A DNA stretch of 64,000 bases from Planctomycetota bacterium. GTDB lineage: Bacteria; Planctomycetota; UBA1135; UBA2386. Positions 27,442-38,175 of the stretch are shown here, piece after piece. Position 1 is the first letter of the stretch, and every line of letters starts with the position of its first letter. Made by a program: the position numbers and the translations under genes. Where the stretch lies: contig CANEYR010000001.1 in assembly GCA_947444055.1 (NCBI GenBank), positions 62,001 through 126,000 on the forward strand, written 5' to 3'. Below the pieces are notes generated by a model, which was not told the origin of the DNA, ran no database searches, and was given only the letters and a program-made list of their open reading frames with translations.

Positions 27442-29240
27442 CAGGGGATCACGAACATGAGCGCGGTGGAGAGGCCAGGCACCGCGAGCGAGAAGTCGAG
27501 CACCACGTGGGCGGCGTAGAGCGGCACGCCGGCCACGGGGTTGGGCTGTGGAATCAGCACGTCGACGCTGCGGTAGCCAAGCGGCGGCATCAAGGCCACG
27601 AAGCTCGGCGCCGACAGCGAGGCTTGGAACAGCGAGTCGAACGCCAGCGGGATCACCGCATTGTTGAACGGCGTCGCTGGCGTGTTCGAGTACGCGAGCA
27701 GCACGACACTGAAGTGGCTCGCGAAGTCGAGGGCGGTGCCGTGCAACGTGAAGCGATCGGCGGCGATCGACACGCCGATGTGCACCGGATGCACCGTCGC
27801 GTCGCTGTCGTTGAGGCGACCGGGCGAGCCGCGGTCGCCGACGCCAAAGACGTTGGGCGCGGCGGCGTAGTTGGCGTTCGCTTGCGCGCCGAACAAATTG
27901 ATGCGCTCACAGGCGATGCCGCTGCCGCCCGGCAGGCCCGTGCTGTAGATCAGGCTGTCGACTGTCGTCGCGCTGAACTGGAGCGTCACGTTGTCGGTGG
28001 TGTCCGCGAGCGACACCGAACCGAACGGCAGCGGCACCCCGAGTGGCTGGCCGCCATTGCGAGTAGGCGCCGCGTCGACCTGAAACAGCAGCGGCCGCCC
28101 AGGCACCAGCATGAAGTTACTGGCCAACGTCACCGTCGCGGTGTTGTCCGACAAACGCAGACCAGCGAGCCCGACTGGCTTGCTGCCGACGTTGACCACT
28201 TCGACGTACTCGCCGTTGGTGTCGGGCACGAGGGCTGGATTGCGATGCACTTCACTGATGCGAACGTCCCCCACCACCAAGGCCGGCGTCACCACTTCAT
28301 CACAGAAGAAGTCGAGGAAGTCGCCGTTGGTAGCGGTCGCGCGATAACGCCGGCCGTCGCTGTCGAGTCGAAGCGAGCCGGTGACGCCAAACCCGATCGT
28401 CGAGGCACTTCCCGTCGTCGTCGACAGCAACGCGCGGGCGGCGGCGGCCTGGTTGAGGCGATTGACGATCGTCGTCGTTGGATGGCCGAAGCTGTTGCCC
28501 GCACCGCAGCTGACCACGGCCAGTTCCGGATCCAACTGCGCCACCAAATTGAGGTTGGTCGAGGTGTTGGAGCCGTGATGGTTCAGCTTGTAGACATCGA
28601 TGTCACCACAGGCGAGCGTCGCCGGCGTCTCGACATCGGCGGTGCTACTGGCGCCACCGGTGAGATCGCCGCCAAGCCACATCGAGAACTGGCCATAGTC
28701 CAGGCGCAGCGCCACCGACCGCGAGTTCTCTTCTTGCGCCGAGGCCGTCGGATCGACGAAGGCGCCGCCAAGCACATTGCCGTTCGCCGCGATGCAACGA
28801 ATGGTGGCGCCACCGCCGAGCTGGTAGATCGTGCCGACGGTGATCGTCTGTCGCCGCGCGCCCGCCGCCGTCAGGTAGTTGGTGGTCGCGGTGTTGGTTG
28901 GCCGATTGACGTCGCCACGGTCATAGGCGAACTGGAACGGCAACGCCGCAAGCACTTCATCGAGACCGCCGTGGTGGTCTTCGTGAAAGTGCGACAGGAA
29001 CGTGAAGCCGTAGCTCGCCGGCTGCAGCGACGCGATCATCGGCAGCATGGCCGCGGTGCCTTGGCCACCAGGCCCGGCATCGACCACGTGCACTTGCCCG
29101 TTCGGCGCCTTCACCACGATGCCATCGCCTTGGCCGACGGCGACTAGGACGACGGTCAACCCAACTGGCGCATCCGCCTGGCTGCCCTGGGGCAACGCGA
29201 ACACGGTTGCCGCGGCGGCGGCGAGCAGGGTGACGAGCAT
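27441..29240 (-). CDS. Secreted ComEC-like MBL hydrolase with lamin-tail domain
   Basis: 599 residues. Signal peptide 1-22. Residues 28-300 are a metallo-beta-lactamase fold of the ComEC/Rec2 nuclease type: VGQGDGIVVKAPNG, VVDAGPGG, SHFHEDHHGG (83-92) and KLNHHGSNTSTN. Residues about 320-440 form a lamin-tail Ig-like domain (ISEVHRNPALVPDTNGEYVEVVN). The C-terminal 130 residues are a beta-rich domain. The architecture resembles secreted DNases used for nutrient scavenging or biofilm, but the substrate is inferred. TATCGT lies 6 nt before the ATG. Confidence 0.87.
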   Translation of the reverse strand: MLVTLLAAAAATVFALPQGSQADAPVGLTVVLVAVGQGDGIVVKAPNGQVHVVDAGPGGQGTAAMLPMIASLQPASYGFTFLSHFHEDHHGGLDEVLAALPFQFAYDRGDVNRPTNTATTNYLTAAGARRQTITVGTIYQLGGGATIRCIAANGNVLGGAFVDPTASAQEENSRSVALRLDYGQFSMWLGGDLTGGASSTADVETPATLACGDIDVYKLNHHGSNTSTNLNLVAQLDPELAVVSCGAGNSFGHPTTTIVNRLNQAAAARALLSTTTGSASTIGFGVTGSLRLDSDGRRYRATATNGDFLDFFCDEVVTPALVVGDVRISEVHRNPALVPDTNGEYVEVVNVGSKPVGLAGLRLSDNTATVTLASNFMLVPGRPLLFQVDAAPTRNGGQPLGVPLPFGSVSLADTTDNVTLQFSATTVDSLIYSTGLPGGSGIACERINLFGAQANANYAAAPNVFGVGDRGSPGRLNDSDATVHPVHIGVSIAADRFTLHGTALDFASHFSVVLLAYSNTPATPFNNAVIPLAFDSLFQASLSAPSFVALMPPLGYRSVDVLIPQPNPVAGVPLYAAHVVLDFSLAVPGLSTALMFVIP

Positions 29241-29246
29241 CGGCGG

Positions 29247-29252
29247 ACGATA
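29247..29252 (-). promoter_or_regulatory. TATCGT -10-like hexamer before the MBL/lamin-tail gene
   Basis: Minus-strand TATCGT, followed by CCGCCG and then the ATG at 29240. The 6-nt gap leaves no room for a leader. Confidence 0.5.
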
Positions 29253-29307
29253 GCAGACGAACCCGACTGGTGCATGCGAGCCAGAGGAACGTCCACACCT
29301 GCCTTGG

Positions 29308-29313
29308 TATGGT
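29308..29313 (+). promoter_or_regulatory. TATGGT -10-like hexamer before upp
   Basis: TATGGT lies 10 nt before the ATG at 29324. It overlaps an alternative in-frame ATG (29309), which it argues against. Confidence 0.35.
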
Positions 29314-29323
29314 GGCGCCCGCG

Positions 29324-31698
<2,375 letters not shown>

Positions 31699-31961
31699 GG
31701 CGACGGCGACTCTGGTGGCGGCGATGGCGCGAGGTTGACAGAGCGCTTACCGGCGTGCGGACCGCCGCTGACTAGTGTCGATGCCTGGCGTCGCGCCAAG
31801 GCGCTCGCAAGGACACACCCGTTCTGAAGAAGTAGCGGCGCGGCGATTACGATCGACGGCCAGCGTGTCGAAGCCCATCTGCGCTGTGCGGGGCTCGGCG
31901 TGCCGACTTTGTGTGCATTTGGCGCGGTGTTGCAAACCATGCCGCGCTGCGCATTGCGAGT
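31699..31961. other. Non-coding gap between convergent eno and barrel-protein genes
   Basis: 263 bp with no supported gene, no clear hairpin terminator and no repeat. Short frames on both strands look like random open frames of GC-rich DNA. A TTGACA at 31735-31740 has no matching -10. Confidence 0.6.
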
Positions 31962-33497
31962 TCACCGCGCACCGAGCACGCGGTCGTAGCGGTAGTAAGC
32001 CTCAAGGCACAACACCATCATCGCCGTCGAGTAGACGCGGCCGCCTTCGTCGCCCCACGCGTCGACCGGATTCCACGAGCCGCAGGCGTTGCCTTGCAGC
32101 TGCTGGGTGTCGACCACCGCCTTCTTCATCTTGCGCGACCAAGTGTCCCACGGCTTGCCGCTGACCTGAAACATCGCGTAGCTGGCGTAGTACCAGTAAT
32201 ACATATCGATCGAGCCGTCGGCTTCGTTCCACACGGGCGGCTGCTTGAGAATGCGATCGGTGGCGAGTTGCATGACCTTGTCGTTTGGCTGGTCGTGATG
32301 CAGCAGGCAGCGGCACAGCAACACCGCACTGGTCAGCGCCTCGGTCTTCGCGGCGGGGAACCGGTCGGCCTTGCCAACCGGCCGCGAACTGCCTTCACCG
32401 GCTTTGGTGTAGCCAGCCGCGCCGGTCGCCGGATCGGTGACGCCGTCGAAGAAAACGGTCGCGTTTTTCAGCGAACTGTCGTCGACCTGCAGCCCGAACG
32501 ACTTCGCCGACAGCAGCGCCTGCACCATCCACGCCGAGATCGACGAGTCGCCGTCGACGCTGCGCAGTTCGTAGCGCCACACGCCGTACGGATTGCGAGC
32601 GAGCGTGATGTAGTTGGCGGCGCGCTGGGCTGGCTCACGCAACGGTCGGTAATCCGAGAGCCCATAGGCTTCGCACAGAGCGAGCGTCGCCAATGCGTGC
32701 GAGTAGAGAAACGACTGCGACGACATGGTGCCAACGAGACCACTTTCGTTCTGTTGCTCAGTCAACCAGCGCACGCCCTTGCGCACGACTTGGCGAAAGT
32801 GCCCCTGGCGCAGCGTGTTGCCTTCCCCAAGGAACGCCAAGAGGGCGAGGCCGGTGACGCCCACATCGTGGGTGCCGTTGCCGGGGCCTGTGCATGGCTC
32901 GCCATCCTTGTCGTGCTTCATGAACTGGTCGGCGTCCCAGTGGCCGTCTTCGTCTTGATGGGCGCGCAACCACTCGAGCCCTCGCCGCACGGCTTTGCTG
33001 CCGGCCTCGCCGATCCCGGTGCTCTTCTTCGCCGCTGGGTTGAAGCGCGCGCGGAACGGACCACCTGGTTTGCCAGTGATGCCGGAGGGCGCGCTGCAGT
33101 AGACGCCCGGGCCTCTCCCAATCGCGGTACCGCCGCCGTTGTCGCCCGGCATGCTCGCGAGCTCGGCCGCCAACGGATCACCGGTCTCGCTGGCCTCGCT
33201 GTCAGTGGCCGCTTCCGGATCAAACGTCAGCTCGTTGGGCACGATGTCCTCATCCTCCTGCATCTTCGGCACCAGATTGTGGTCGATGATTTCGATTGGC
33301 GGCATCTCGACCAGCGGCCGGGCGGCGGTCAGCGTGATCGTGGTCGGCGAGCTGTCGTCAGGTGCTGAGCCATGCTCGAAATAGAGAATGCTCGCCACCG
33401 CGATGACGCCAACGTGCAGCAAGATCGCAATCAACAACCATGGCGATCTATGTGCCAGCTTCCGGCCAGCGGTTTCAGTGTGCATGGACGCGTTCAT
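31962..33497 (-). CDS. TM-anchored prenyltransferase/squalene-cyclase-type barrel protein with TonB-like N-terminus
   Basis: 511 residues from the ATG at 33497, which has GGAGG about 7 nt upstream; the frame open to 33680 is not needed. One transmembrane helix (about 20-40, WLLIAILLHVGVIAVASILYF), then an acidic Pro/Asp/Glu linker (45-140) like the spacer of TonB proteins, then from about 160 an alpha/alpha barrel with repeats GLEWLRAHQDEDGHWD, GVRWLTEQQNESGLVG, LYSHALATLALCEAYG and VYSTAMMVLCLEAYYRY. The DxDD motif of cyclases is absent. Likely a periplasmic binding or scaffold barrel. A common planctomycete family without known function. Confidence 0.8.
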   Translation of the reverse strand: MNASMHTETAGRKLAHRSPWLLIAILLHVGVIAVASILYFEHGSAPDDSSPTTITLTAARPLVEMPPIEIIDHNLVPKMQEDEDIVPNELTFDPEAATDSEASETGDPLAAELASMPGDNGGGTAIGRGPGVYCSAPSGITGKPGGPFRARFNPAAKKSTGIGEAGSKAVRRGLEWLRAHQDEDGHWDADQFMKHDKDGEPCTGPGNGTHDVGVTGLALLAFLGEGNTLRQGHFRQVVRKGVRWLTEQQNESGLVGTMSSQSFLYSHALATLALCEAYGLSDYRPLREPAQRAANYITLARNPYGVWRYELRSVDGDSSISAWMVQALLSAKSFGLQVDDSSLKNATVFFDGVTDPATGAAGYTKAGEGSSRPVGKADRFPAAKTEALTSAVLLCRCLLHHDQPNDKVMQLATDRILKQPPVWNEADGSIDMYYWYYASYAMFQVSGKPWDTWSRKMKKAVVDTQQLQGNACGSWNPVDAWGDEGGRVYSTAMMVLCLEAYYRYDRVLGAR

Positions 33498-33745
33498 CTG
33501 CCTTCCTCCAATGAGAGAGCCTCGTCTGCCCAATCGCGCGGGGGTCACGCGCTGGGCATGCGAGTGAGCACGTAGCGCCGACCTTGCAGGTTCAGCCCAG
33601 TTGCTCAAACGCGGGCGTTTCGACGCCGCCTTGACGTCTCGCCGCAGCGCCGTTGACGCCGACTTGACCGGCGCCGTCACCCAGCATCACTTCGCACCGA
33701 CGGGAAGTGGCCTCGAAGCAGCGTGCTCCCAACGAAGCGGCTGAG
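33498..33745. other. Divergent intergenic region between barrel-protein and nucleoside-transporter genes
   Basis: About 250 bp without a gene. It contains three plus-strand TTGAC words (33631, 33653, 33665), the first two 22 nt apart, which resemble -35 elements or a binding-site array, but matching -10 boxes are not clear. Confidence 0.4.
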
Positions 33746-33751
33746 TATCGT
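33746..33751 (+). promoter_or_regulatory. TATCGT -10-like hexamer before the nucleoside transporter
   Basis: TATCGT 10 nt before the ATG at 33762, followed by GCGCCGCCGC and no Shine-Dalgarno. It supports the ATG at 33762 over the in-frame ATG at 33723. Confidence 0.4.
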
Positions 33752-33761
33752 GCGCCGCCGC

Positions 33762-35024
33762 ATGGACCGACTGACTGGCTTCGTGGGCATCGCGCTCATC
33801 CTTGGCATCGCCTGGTTGGCCAGCAACAACCGCGGCGCCATCAACAAGCGACTGGTGTTCAGTGGCATGGGGCTGCAGGTGTTGATTGCGGTGCTGGTGT
33901 TGAAGGTCGAGCCGGTGACCAAGTTCTTCCAGTGGCTTGGCAAAGGCATGGAGCACCTCGAAAGCTTCGCCCGTCAAGGCGCGGCGTTCGTCTACGGCGG
34001 CATCGGTGTCAGCACCGGACCTGGTGTGATCGCCGACTATCGCGGTGGCGGCTTCGTCTTCGCGTTCAACATCACCGCCACGATCATTCTGGTCTGCGTG
34101 TTGGTCGCCCTGCTCTACCACTTCGGCATCATGCAGCGCGTCGTGCAAGTGATCGCCGGCGCCATGAACGCGGTGATGCGCGTCAGTGGTGCCGAAGCCT
34201 TGAGCAACGTCGCCAGCGCCTTCGTCGGCCAAGTCGAAGCCCAGGTGATGGTGCGGCCGTACTTGAAGGGCATGACGCAGAGTGAACTGCTCGCCAGCAT
34301 GAGCGGCAGCCTCGCCTGCATCGCCGGCGGCATCTTGATCGTCTATGTCGGCATGGGCACCGCCGCTGGCCTCGACCTCGCGCCGAAGTTGCTCGCCGCC
34401 AGTTTGATGGCCGCGCCCGGGGCCCTCGTCATCAGCAAGATCGTGTGGCCGGAGACGGTCGAGAGCCAAACGATGGGCCGCGTCAAACTCGAGGTGAAGA
34501 GCAACTACGTCAACGCCATCGACGCCATCGGCCACGGAGCTGGCGATGGCTTCAAGATCGCGATGAACGTGATCGCGATGTTGATCGGGTTCCTCGGCTT
34601 GATCGCGCTGATCGACTTTGTGCTGGCGTGGATTGGGCACGTGTTCAACCCCGACTTCCACCTGAGCCTCAATTGGATCTTCGGCCAACTGTTCACGCCG
34701 ATGGCGTGGTCGATGGGCGTGCCGTCGACGGACGTCACCAACGTGGCCACGCTGCTCGGCCAGAAACTCACCATCAACGAGTTCGTCGCCTTCCAACATC
34801 TCACCGACAAGTCGGTGCCGGTGCTCACCGAGAAGGGACTGACCATCGTCAGCTTCGCGATTTGCGGCTTCGCCAACTTCAGCAGTGTCGGCATGCAGAT
34901 CGGCGGCATTGGCGAACTCGCACCCGAACGGCGCGGCGACCTCGCGCGGCTAGGCATGAAGGCGCTGTTGTGCGGCACGCTCGCCAGCTACCTGAGCGCC
35001 ACGATCGCCGGCATTCTGGTCTGA
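33762..35024 (+). CDS. Concentrative nucleoside transporter (CNT/NupC family)
   Basis: About 420 residues from the ATG at 33762. Eight or more transmembrane segments. The CNT signature region is present: SNVASAFVGQVEAQVMVRPYL, then GSLACIAGGILIVYVGMG, and later ALCGFAN-like text ICGFANFSSVGMQIGGIGELAPERR. The proteins are Na+- or H+-coupled nucleoside importers of the inner membrane. Residues in the two nucleoside-binding loops look conserved. With hpt and upp close by, it completes a salvage set. The stop is 10 nt before the next gene. Confidence 0.9.
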   Translation: MDRLTGFVGIALILGIAWLASNNRGAINKRLVFSGMGLQVLIAVLVLKVEPVTKFFQWLGKGMEHLESFARQGAAFVYGGIGVSTGPGVIADYRGGGFVFAFNITATIILVCVLVALLYHFGIMQRVVQVIAGAMNAVMRVSGAEALSNVASAFVGQVEAQVMVRPYLKGMTQSELLASMSGSLACIAGGILIVYVGMGTAAGLDLAPKLLAASLMAAPGALVISKIVWPETVESQTMGRVKLEVKSNYVNAIDAIGHGAGDGFKIAMNVIAMLIGFLGLIALIDFVLAWIGHVFNPDFHLSLNWIFGQLFTPMAWSMGVPSTDVTNVATLLGQKLTINEFVAFQHLTDKSVPVLTEKGLTIVSFAICGFANFSSVGMQIGGIGELAPERRGDLARLGMKALLCGTLASYLSATIAGILV

Positions 35025-35034
35025 TCACGACGCC

Positions 35035-35745
35035 ATGTTCGGGTCTGTCCTCATGCGCCTGCGCCACGCCGTGGCCTTCGTGCGCAGCTACTTTCAGATG
35101 CAGGTGCTGGCGCAATCGCGGCCGAGTGACCAGCCGCCGGTGCGCGTCGTCATGCTCAACGGCCGGCTGCGACTCGATGGCCCGACGGTGAACTATTCCT
35201 TCGGGACGTTGCACACGATCCTGGCGGCGGCCTTGCAGCAGGTCGGCATTCGCGAACGGGCACCGCGGTCGGTGTTGCTGCTGGGGCTGGGTGCGGGATC
35301 GCTGGTGTCGCTGCTGCGCCGTCAGTTCCACGTCGCCGCACCGATCGTCGCCGTCGAGAGCAACGGGGAAATCCTCCGGCTGGCCAAGGCGCACTTTGGG
35401 CTCGCCCGCTGGCCCGACCTCGAAATCGTGCAGCAGGATGCCGTGGCGTTCGTGGCGACGGACACGCGCACGTTTGATCTGGTCGTGGTCGATCTGTTTG
35501 TCGATGCCGTCGTGCCATCGGCCTGCCGAGAACGGCCGTTCTTGCTGGCGGTGCGGCAGCGGCTGTCGCCGCGCGGGTTGTTGCTGTTCAACCTGATTGC
35601 CGCGACCGACGTCGACGGGGCTGACCCGCAAGTGCTTGCCGAGCAATTGCGCCGCGTGTTCTCACTGGTCACCTCGATGGCCATCCGTTCCAACGTCGTC
35701 TTCGCCGCCGAGCGAGCGATGCCAGGCACGGACTCGCCGACGTAG
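35035..35745 (+). CDS. Spermidine synthase-like SAM-fold protein
   Basis: 236 residues. A SAM/dcSAM-binding Rossmann fold with LLLGLGAGSLVSLLRR (about 82-97), acidic VAVESNGEILRLA (about 106) and DLVVVDLFVD (about 144), which resembles the spermidine-synthase-like family. The full polyamine-site Asp/Tyr set is not evident, and the N-terminal beta-hairpin domain is reduced, so it is more likely a methyltransferase-like paralogue than a true SpeE. It follows the nucleoside transporter by 10 nt. Confidence 0.75.
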   Translation: MFGSVLMRLRHAVAFVRSYFQMQVLAQSRPSDQPPVRVVMLNGRLRLDGPTVNYSFGTLHTILAAALQQVGIRERAPRSVLLLGLGAGSLVSLLRRQFHVAAPIVAVESNGEILRLAKAHFGLARWPDLEIVQQDAVAFVATDTRTFDLVVVDLFVDAVVPSACRERPFLLAVRQRLSPRGLLLFNLIAATDVDGADPQVLAEQLRRVFSLVTSMAIRSNVVFAAERAMPGTDSPT

Positions 35746-35755
35746 AACCTGCTGC

Positions 35756-35761
35756 TACACT
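35756..35761 (+). promoter_or_regulatory. TACACT -10-like hexamer before the rotamase lipoprotein gene
   Basis: TACACT lies 6 nt before the GTG at 35768; the gap is only TGCCGCC-like sequence without a Shine-Dalgarno. It supports the GTG start that yields an intact lipoprotein signal. Confidence 0.45.
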
Positions 35762-35767
35762 GCCGCC

Positions 35768-36229
35768 GTGCTCCAGAACGTCCACGTCCTTGCCGCCGTC
35801 GTCGCCATTGCCCTCTGCCTCACCGCCTGCAGCGACCCACCCGACGACACCCCGCTCGGCCAGGACTGCGCCAGGATCATGGCCCGTCCAGAAGTCGAGG
35901 CCCCGCAGGTGAAGGTCCAGCACGTGTTGTTGGCCTTCGTCGGCGCCAAGCGCGGCTCGGAGAGCAAGCGCACCTACGCCGAGGCGCGCAGTGCGACGGT
36001 CCAGGTGCTGTCGCGGGCGCGTTCGGGGGATGATTTTGCGGCATTGGTGAAGCAGCACAGCGGCGACGACGGCGACGGCATCTTCACGCTGACGGCGACC
36101 AATCGTGCGGACTTCGCCGTCAACTTCGCCGCCATCTCCTGCCGTCTCGCCGTCGGGGAAGTGGGCGTCGCCGCGCACCACGCCAGCAAGAGCCCGTTTG
36201 GTTGGCACGTCATCAAGCGGCTTGAATGA
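35768..36229 (+). CDS. Parvulin-type peptidyl-prolyl isomerase lipoprotein
   Basis: 153 residues from the GTG at 35768. Lipobox ALCLTAC, Cys at about 19. Residues 46-152 match the PpiC/rotamase fold: VQHVLLAF (first strand with the conserved His), a helix with ATVQVLSRARSGDDFAALVKQHS, and the C-terminal SPFGWHVIKRLE strand. It isomerises proline bonds of exported proteins at the membrane. It is a stand-alone domain without the SurA/PrsA chaperone arms. Confidence 0.85.
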   Translation: MLQNVHVLAAVVAIALCLTACSDPPDDTPLGQDCARIMARPEVEAPQVKVQHVLLAFVGAKRGSESKRTYAEARSATVQVLSRARSGDDFAALVKQHSGDDGDGIFTLTATNRADFAVNFAAISCRLAVGEVGVAAHHASKSPFGWHVIKRLE

Positions 36230-36320
36230 GACGCGCGCGCGGCTCGGCGAAGGAACTTCAAAGAACGGCGACTATCGCCGCACCACGAGCGTCGTTACCA
36301 TCCGCCACCTTGTCGCAGCC

Positions 36321-36770
36321 ATGAGTCGAACGACCGCCGAGGCTCCGTCGCACTTCCCCCACTGGGTCGCCCTGGGCAGCCTCGCGTTCGTGCTTTGGAC
36401 CTACTTTGGCAACACGGTGCCAGCCCTGCAGGAACAAGCGGACCTGCGCAACTACGCGACCGACCTGCAAAGCCTCAAAGCCCGCTACGACGCCCTGATC
36501 CAAGAGGCGCGCCTGGGGGTCGGCCCCAACGCCCACTACGACCTGCAAGCGCTGCTCGTCGCCATCGACCAGAAGGGCTTCACGCCGCTCGAACTCGCCT
36601 TGCATCACCCGGAGTTGCAGAGCCTGCCCCCCGTCGACGACGACACGGGCGAAACCCCAGAGTCGGCCCAACAAGAATTCGCCCGTCCAGAAGGCGCCCG
36701 TCCAGAAGCCGCCCGTCCAGAAGGCACTGCCCCGCTGCCGACGGCGCCACCCCCCCGCACTTCCCGGTGA
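36321..36770 (+). CDS. Small single-span membrane protein with Pro/Glu/Arg repeats
   Basis: 149 residues from the ATG at 36321. A transmembrane segment (about 15-35), a coiled-coil-like helix (about 38-65), and a proline-rich tail that holds the repeat ARPEG/ARPEA/ARPEG, encoded by three 15-bp tandem units. The tail ends in Pro/Thr-rich residues. No family recognised. It lies before the MoxR cluster, separated by 133 bp. Confidence 0.6.
   Translation: MSRTTAEAPSHFPHWVALGSLAFVLWTYFGNTVPALQEQADLRNYATDLQSLKARYDALIQEARLGVGPNAHYDLQALLVAIDQKGFTPLELALHHPELQSLPPVDDDTGETPESAQQEFARPEGARPEAARPEGTAPLPTAPPPRTSR
36681..36725 (+). repeat. Three 15-bp in-frame coding repeats
   Basis: Units 36681-36695, 36696-36710 and 36711-36725 read GCCCGTCCAGAAG plus two variable bases and encode A-R-P-E-G/A. 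In-frame length change by slippage would be possible. Confidence 0.8.
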
Positions 36771-36903
36771 AGTTTCTTCGCCCGGGCGCGTCCTATGCGG
36801 GCGCCAGCATCCTCAGCAGGATTCCCCCGCACCTGACCCCGCGGCCACGTAAACATGCCGCGCCATCGCCTTCCCCTCTGAGCCGTCTGTACCCAAACAC
36901 GCC

Positions 36904-37959
36904 ATGAGCAACGAAGCCACTCCGAAGGACCTCGAACAGGTCGACAAGCTGCGCCGCGCCTATGCCTCCATGAAGGAGGAGATCAAGAAGGTCATCGTCG
37001 GCCAGGACCATGTCGTCGACGAACTGTTCATGGCGCTGTTCTGCCGCGGCCATTGCCTCTTGATCGGCGTGCCCGGCCTCGCCAAGACGCTGCTGATCTC
37101 GACGCTGGCGCGCGTGCTGTCGCTTGGTTTCAAGCGCATCCAGTTCACGCCCGACCTGATGCCGAGCGACATCACCGGCACCGAGATCATCCAGGAGGAC
37201 AAGGCGAGTGGCCGCCGCGAGTTCAAGTTCCTGCCGGGGCCGATCTTCTCGAACGTGATCTTGGCGGACGAAATCAACCGCACGCCGCCGAAGACTCAGG
37301 CTGCCCTGCTCGAGGCCATGCAGGAGTACCAAGTCACCGTCGCCGGCCATCGGCACGAACTGCAAAAGCCGTTCTTCGTGTTGGCAACGCAGAACCCGAT
37401 TGAACAAGAGGGCACCTATCCACTGCCCGAAGCCCAGCTCGACCGCTTCATGTTCATGGTGAAGGTCGACTACCCAAGTGCGGCCGAGGAACGCGAGATC
37501 CTGCGCCGAACGACCGAGGACCGCACCACCGAGATCAAGGCCGTGCTCGGCGCCGAGGAGATCTTCGCGCTGCAGGCGATCGTGCGCCGGGTGCCGATCG
37601 CCGACGCCGTGCTTGAGTACGCGCTGCGCTTGACGCGCCAAACGCGGCTCACCACCGGCGAAGCCCCAGAGTGGATCAAGGAGTGGCTGCAATGGGGCGC
37701 TGGCCCGCGCGCCAGCCAAAACTTGGTGCTCGGCGCCAAGGCGCATGCGCTGCTGCAAGGTCGCTTCTACGTCGCCGCCGAGGACATTCGCGCCGTTGCG
37801 AAGCCCGTGCTGCGCCATCGCTTGATCACCAGTTTTGCGGCCGAAGCCGATGGCATCACGACCGACAAGGTCGTTGACCGGTTGCTGGCGGAGACGCCTG
37901 CCAACGAGAGCCAAGCGCTCGCCGACGGCAAGCTGCCCAAGGTCATCTCGCAAGGGTGA
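36904..37959 (+). CDS. MoxR-family AAA+ ATPase
   Basis: 351 residues. Walker A GVPGLAKT (55-62), Walker [10 protein letters not shown] (from 118), sensor-1 [22 protein letters not shown], all hallmarks of the MoxR branch. MoxR ATPases act as chaperones that work with VWA/MIDAS proteins to mature large complexes. The three genes that follow encode DUF58 and two VWA proteins. Its last three codons and stop lie in a 41-nt perfect inverted repeat. The cytoplasmic N-terminus has a helix (10-30) before the ATPase. Confidence 0.95.
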   Translation: MSNEATPKDLEQVDKLRRAYASMKEEIKKVIVGQDHVVDELFMALFCRGHCLLIGVPGLAKTLLISTLARVLSLGFKRIQFTPDLMPSDITGTEIIQEDKASGRREFKFLPGPIFSNVILADEINRTPPKTQAALLEAMQEYQVTVAGHRHELQKPFFVLATQNPIEQEGTYPLPEAQLDRFMFMVKVDYPSAAEEREILRRTTEDRTTEIKAVLGAEEIFALQAIVRRVPIADAVLEYALRLTRQTRLTTGEAPEWIKEWLQWGAGPRASQNLVLGAKAHALLQGRFYVAAEDIRAVAKPVLRHRLITSFAAEADGITTDKVVDRLLAETPANESQALADGKLPKVISQG

Positions 37960-37990
37960 CGTGCGGCGCCGCGCCGCACGTCACCCTTGC
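37950..37990 (+). terminator. Perfect 20-bp inverted repeat across the moxR stop codon
   Basis: Positions 37950-37969 and 37971-37990 are exact reverse complements with one central base. The left arm includes the last codons and the TGA of moxR. It would form a very stable GC-rich RNA hairpin but lacks a following U-run, so it may be an attenuator, an mRNA-stabilising 3' end, or a protein-binding palindrome rather than a classical terminator. Confidence 0.7.
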
Positions 37991-38030
37991 CATTTCCCGC
38001 TGGCCTAGCCGATGACAACACGGTGATGCG

Positions 38031-38140
38031 AGAACAACGGGCGGCACGGCCAGCGGTGCGGCGGGCGGTGAGGGTAGAACAACGGGCGGTGACTGCGCAG
38101 CTCGCTTCGCTTCGCATGGTTCGCTGCGCAGCTCGCTTCG
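38031..38140 (+). repeat. Direct repeats in the moxR-DUF58 gap
   Basis: AGAACAACGGGCGG occurs at 38031-38044 and 38076-38089, and CTGCGCAGCTCGCTTCG at 38093-38109 and 38124-38140. CTGCGCAG is itself palindromic. They make up most of the 186-bp gap after the moxR hairpin. Confidence 0.75.
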
Positions 38141-38175
38141 GTTCGGCTCCTTTTGCCTCTTCCTGATCTACAGCC

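Noticed and set aside
31735-31740. TTGACA as a promoter in the eno downstream region
   Set aside because: No -10 at suitable spacing and no plus-strand gene follows for 2 kb.
31747-32164. Small open frames between eno and the barrel protein gene
   Set aside because: No Shine-Dalgarno, no -10-like hexamer, random composition and partial overlap with the barrel gene.
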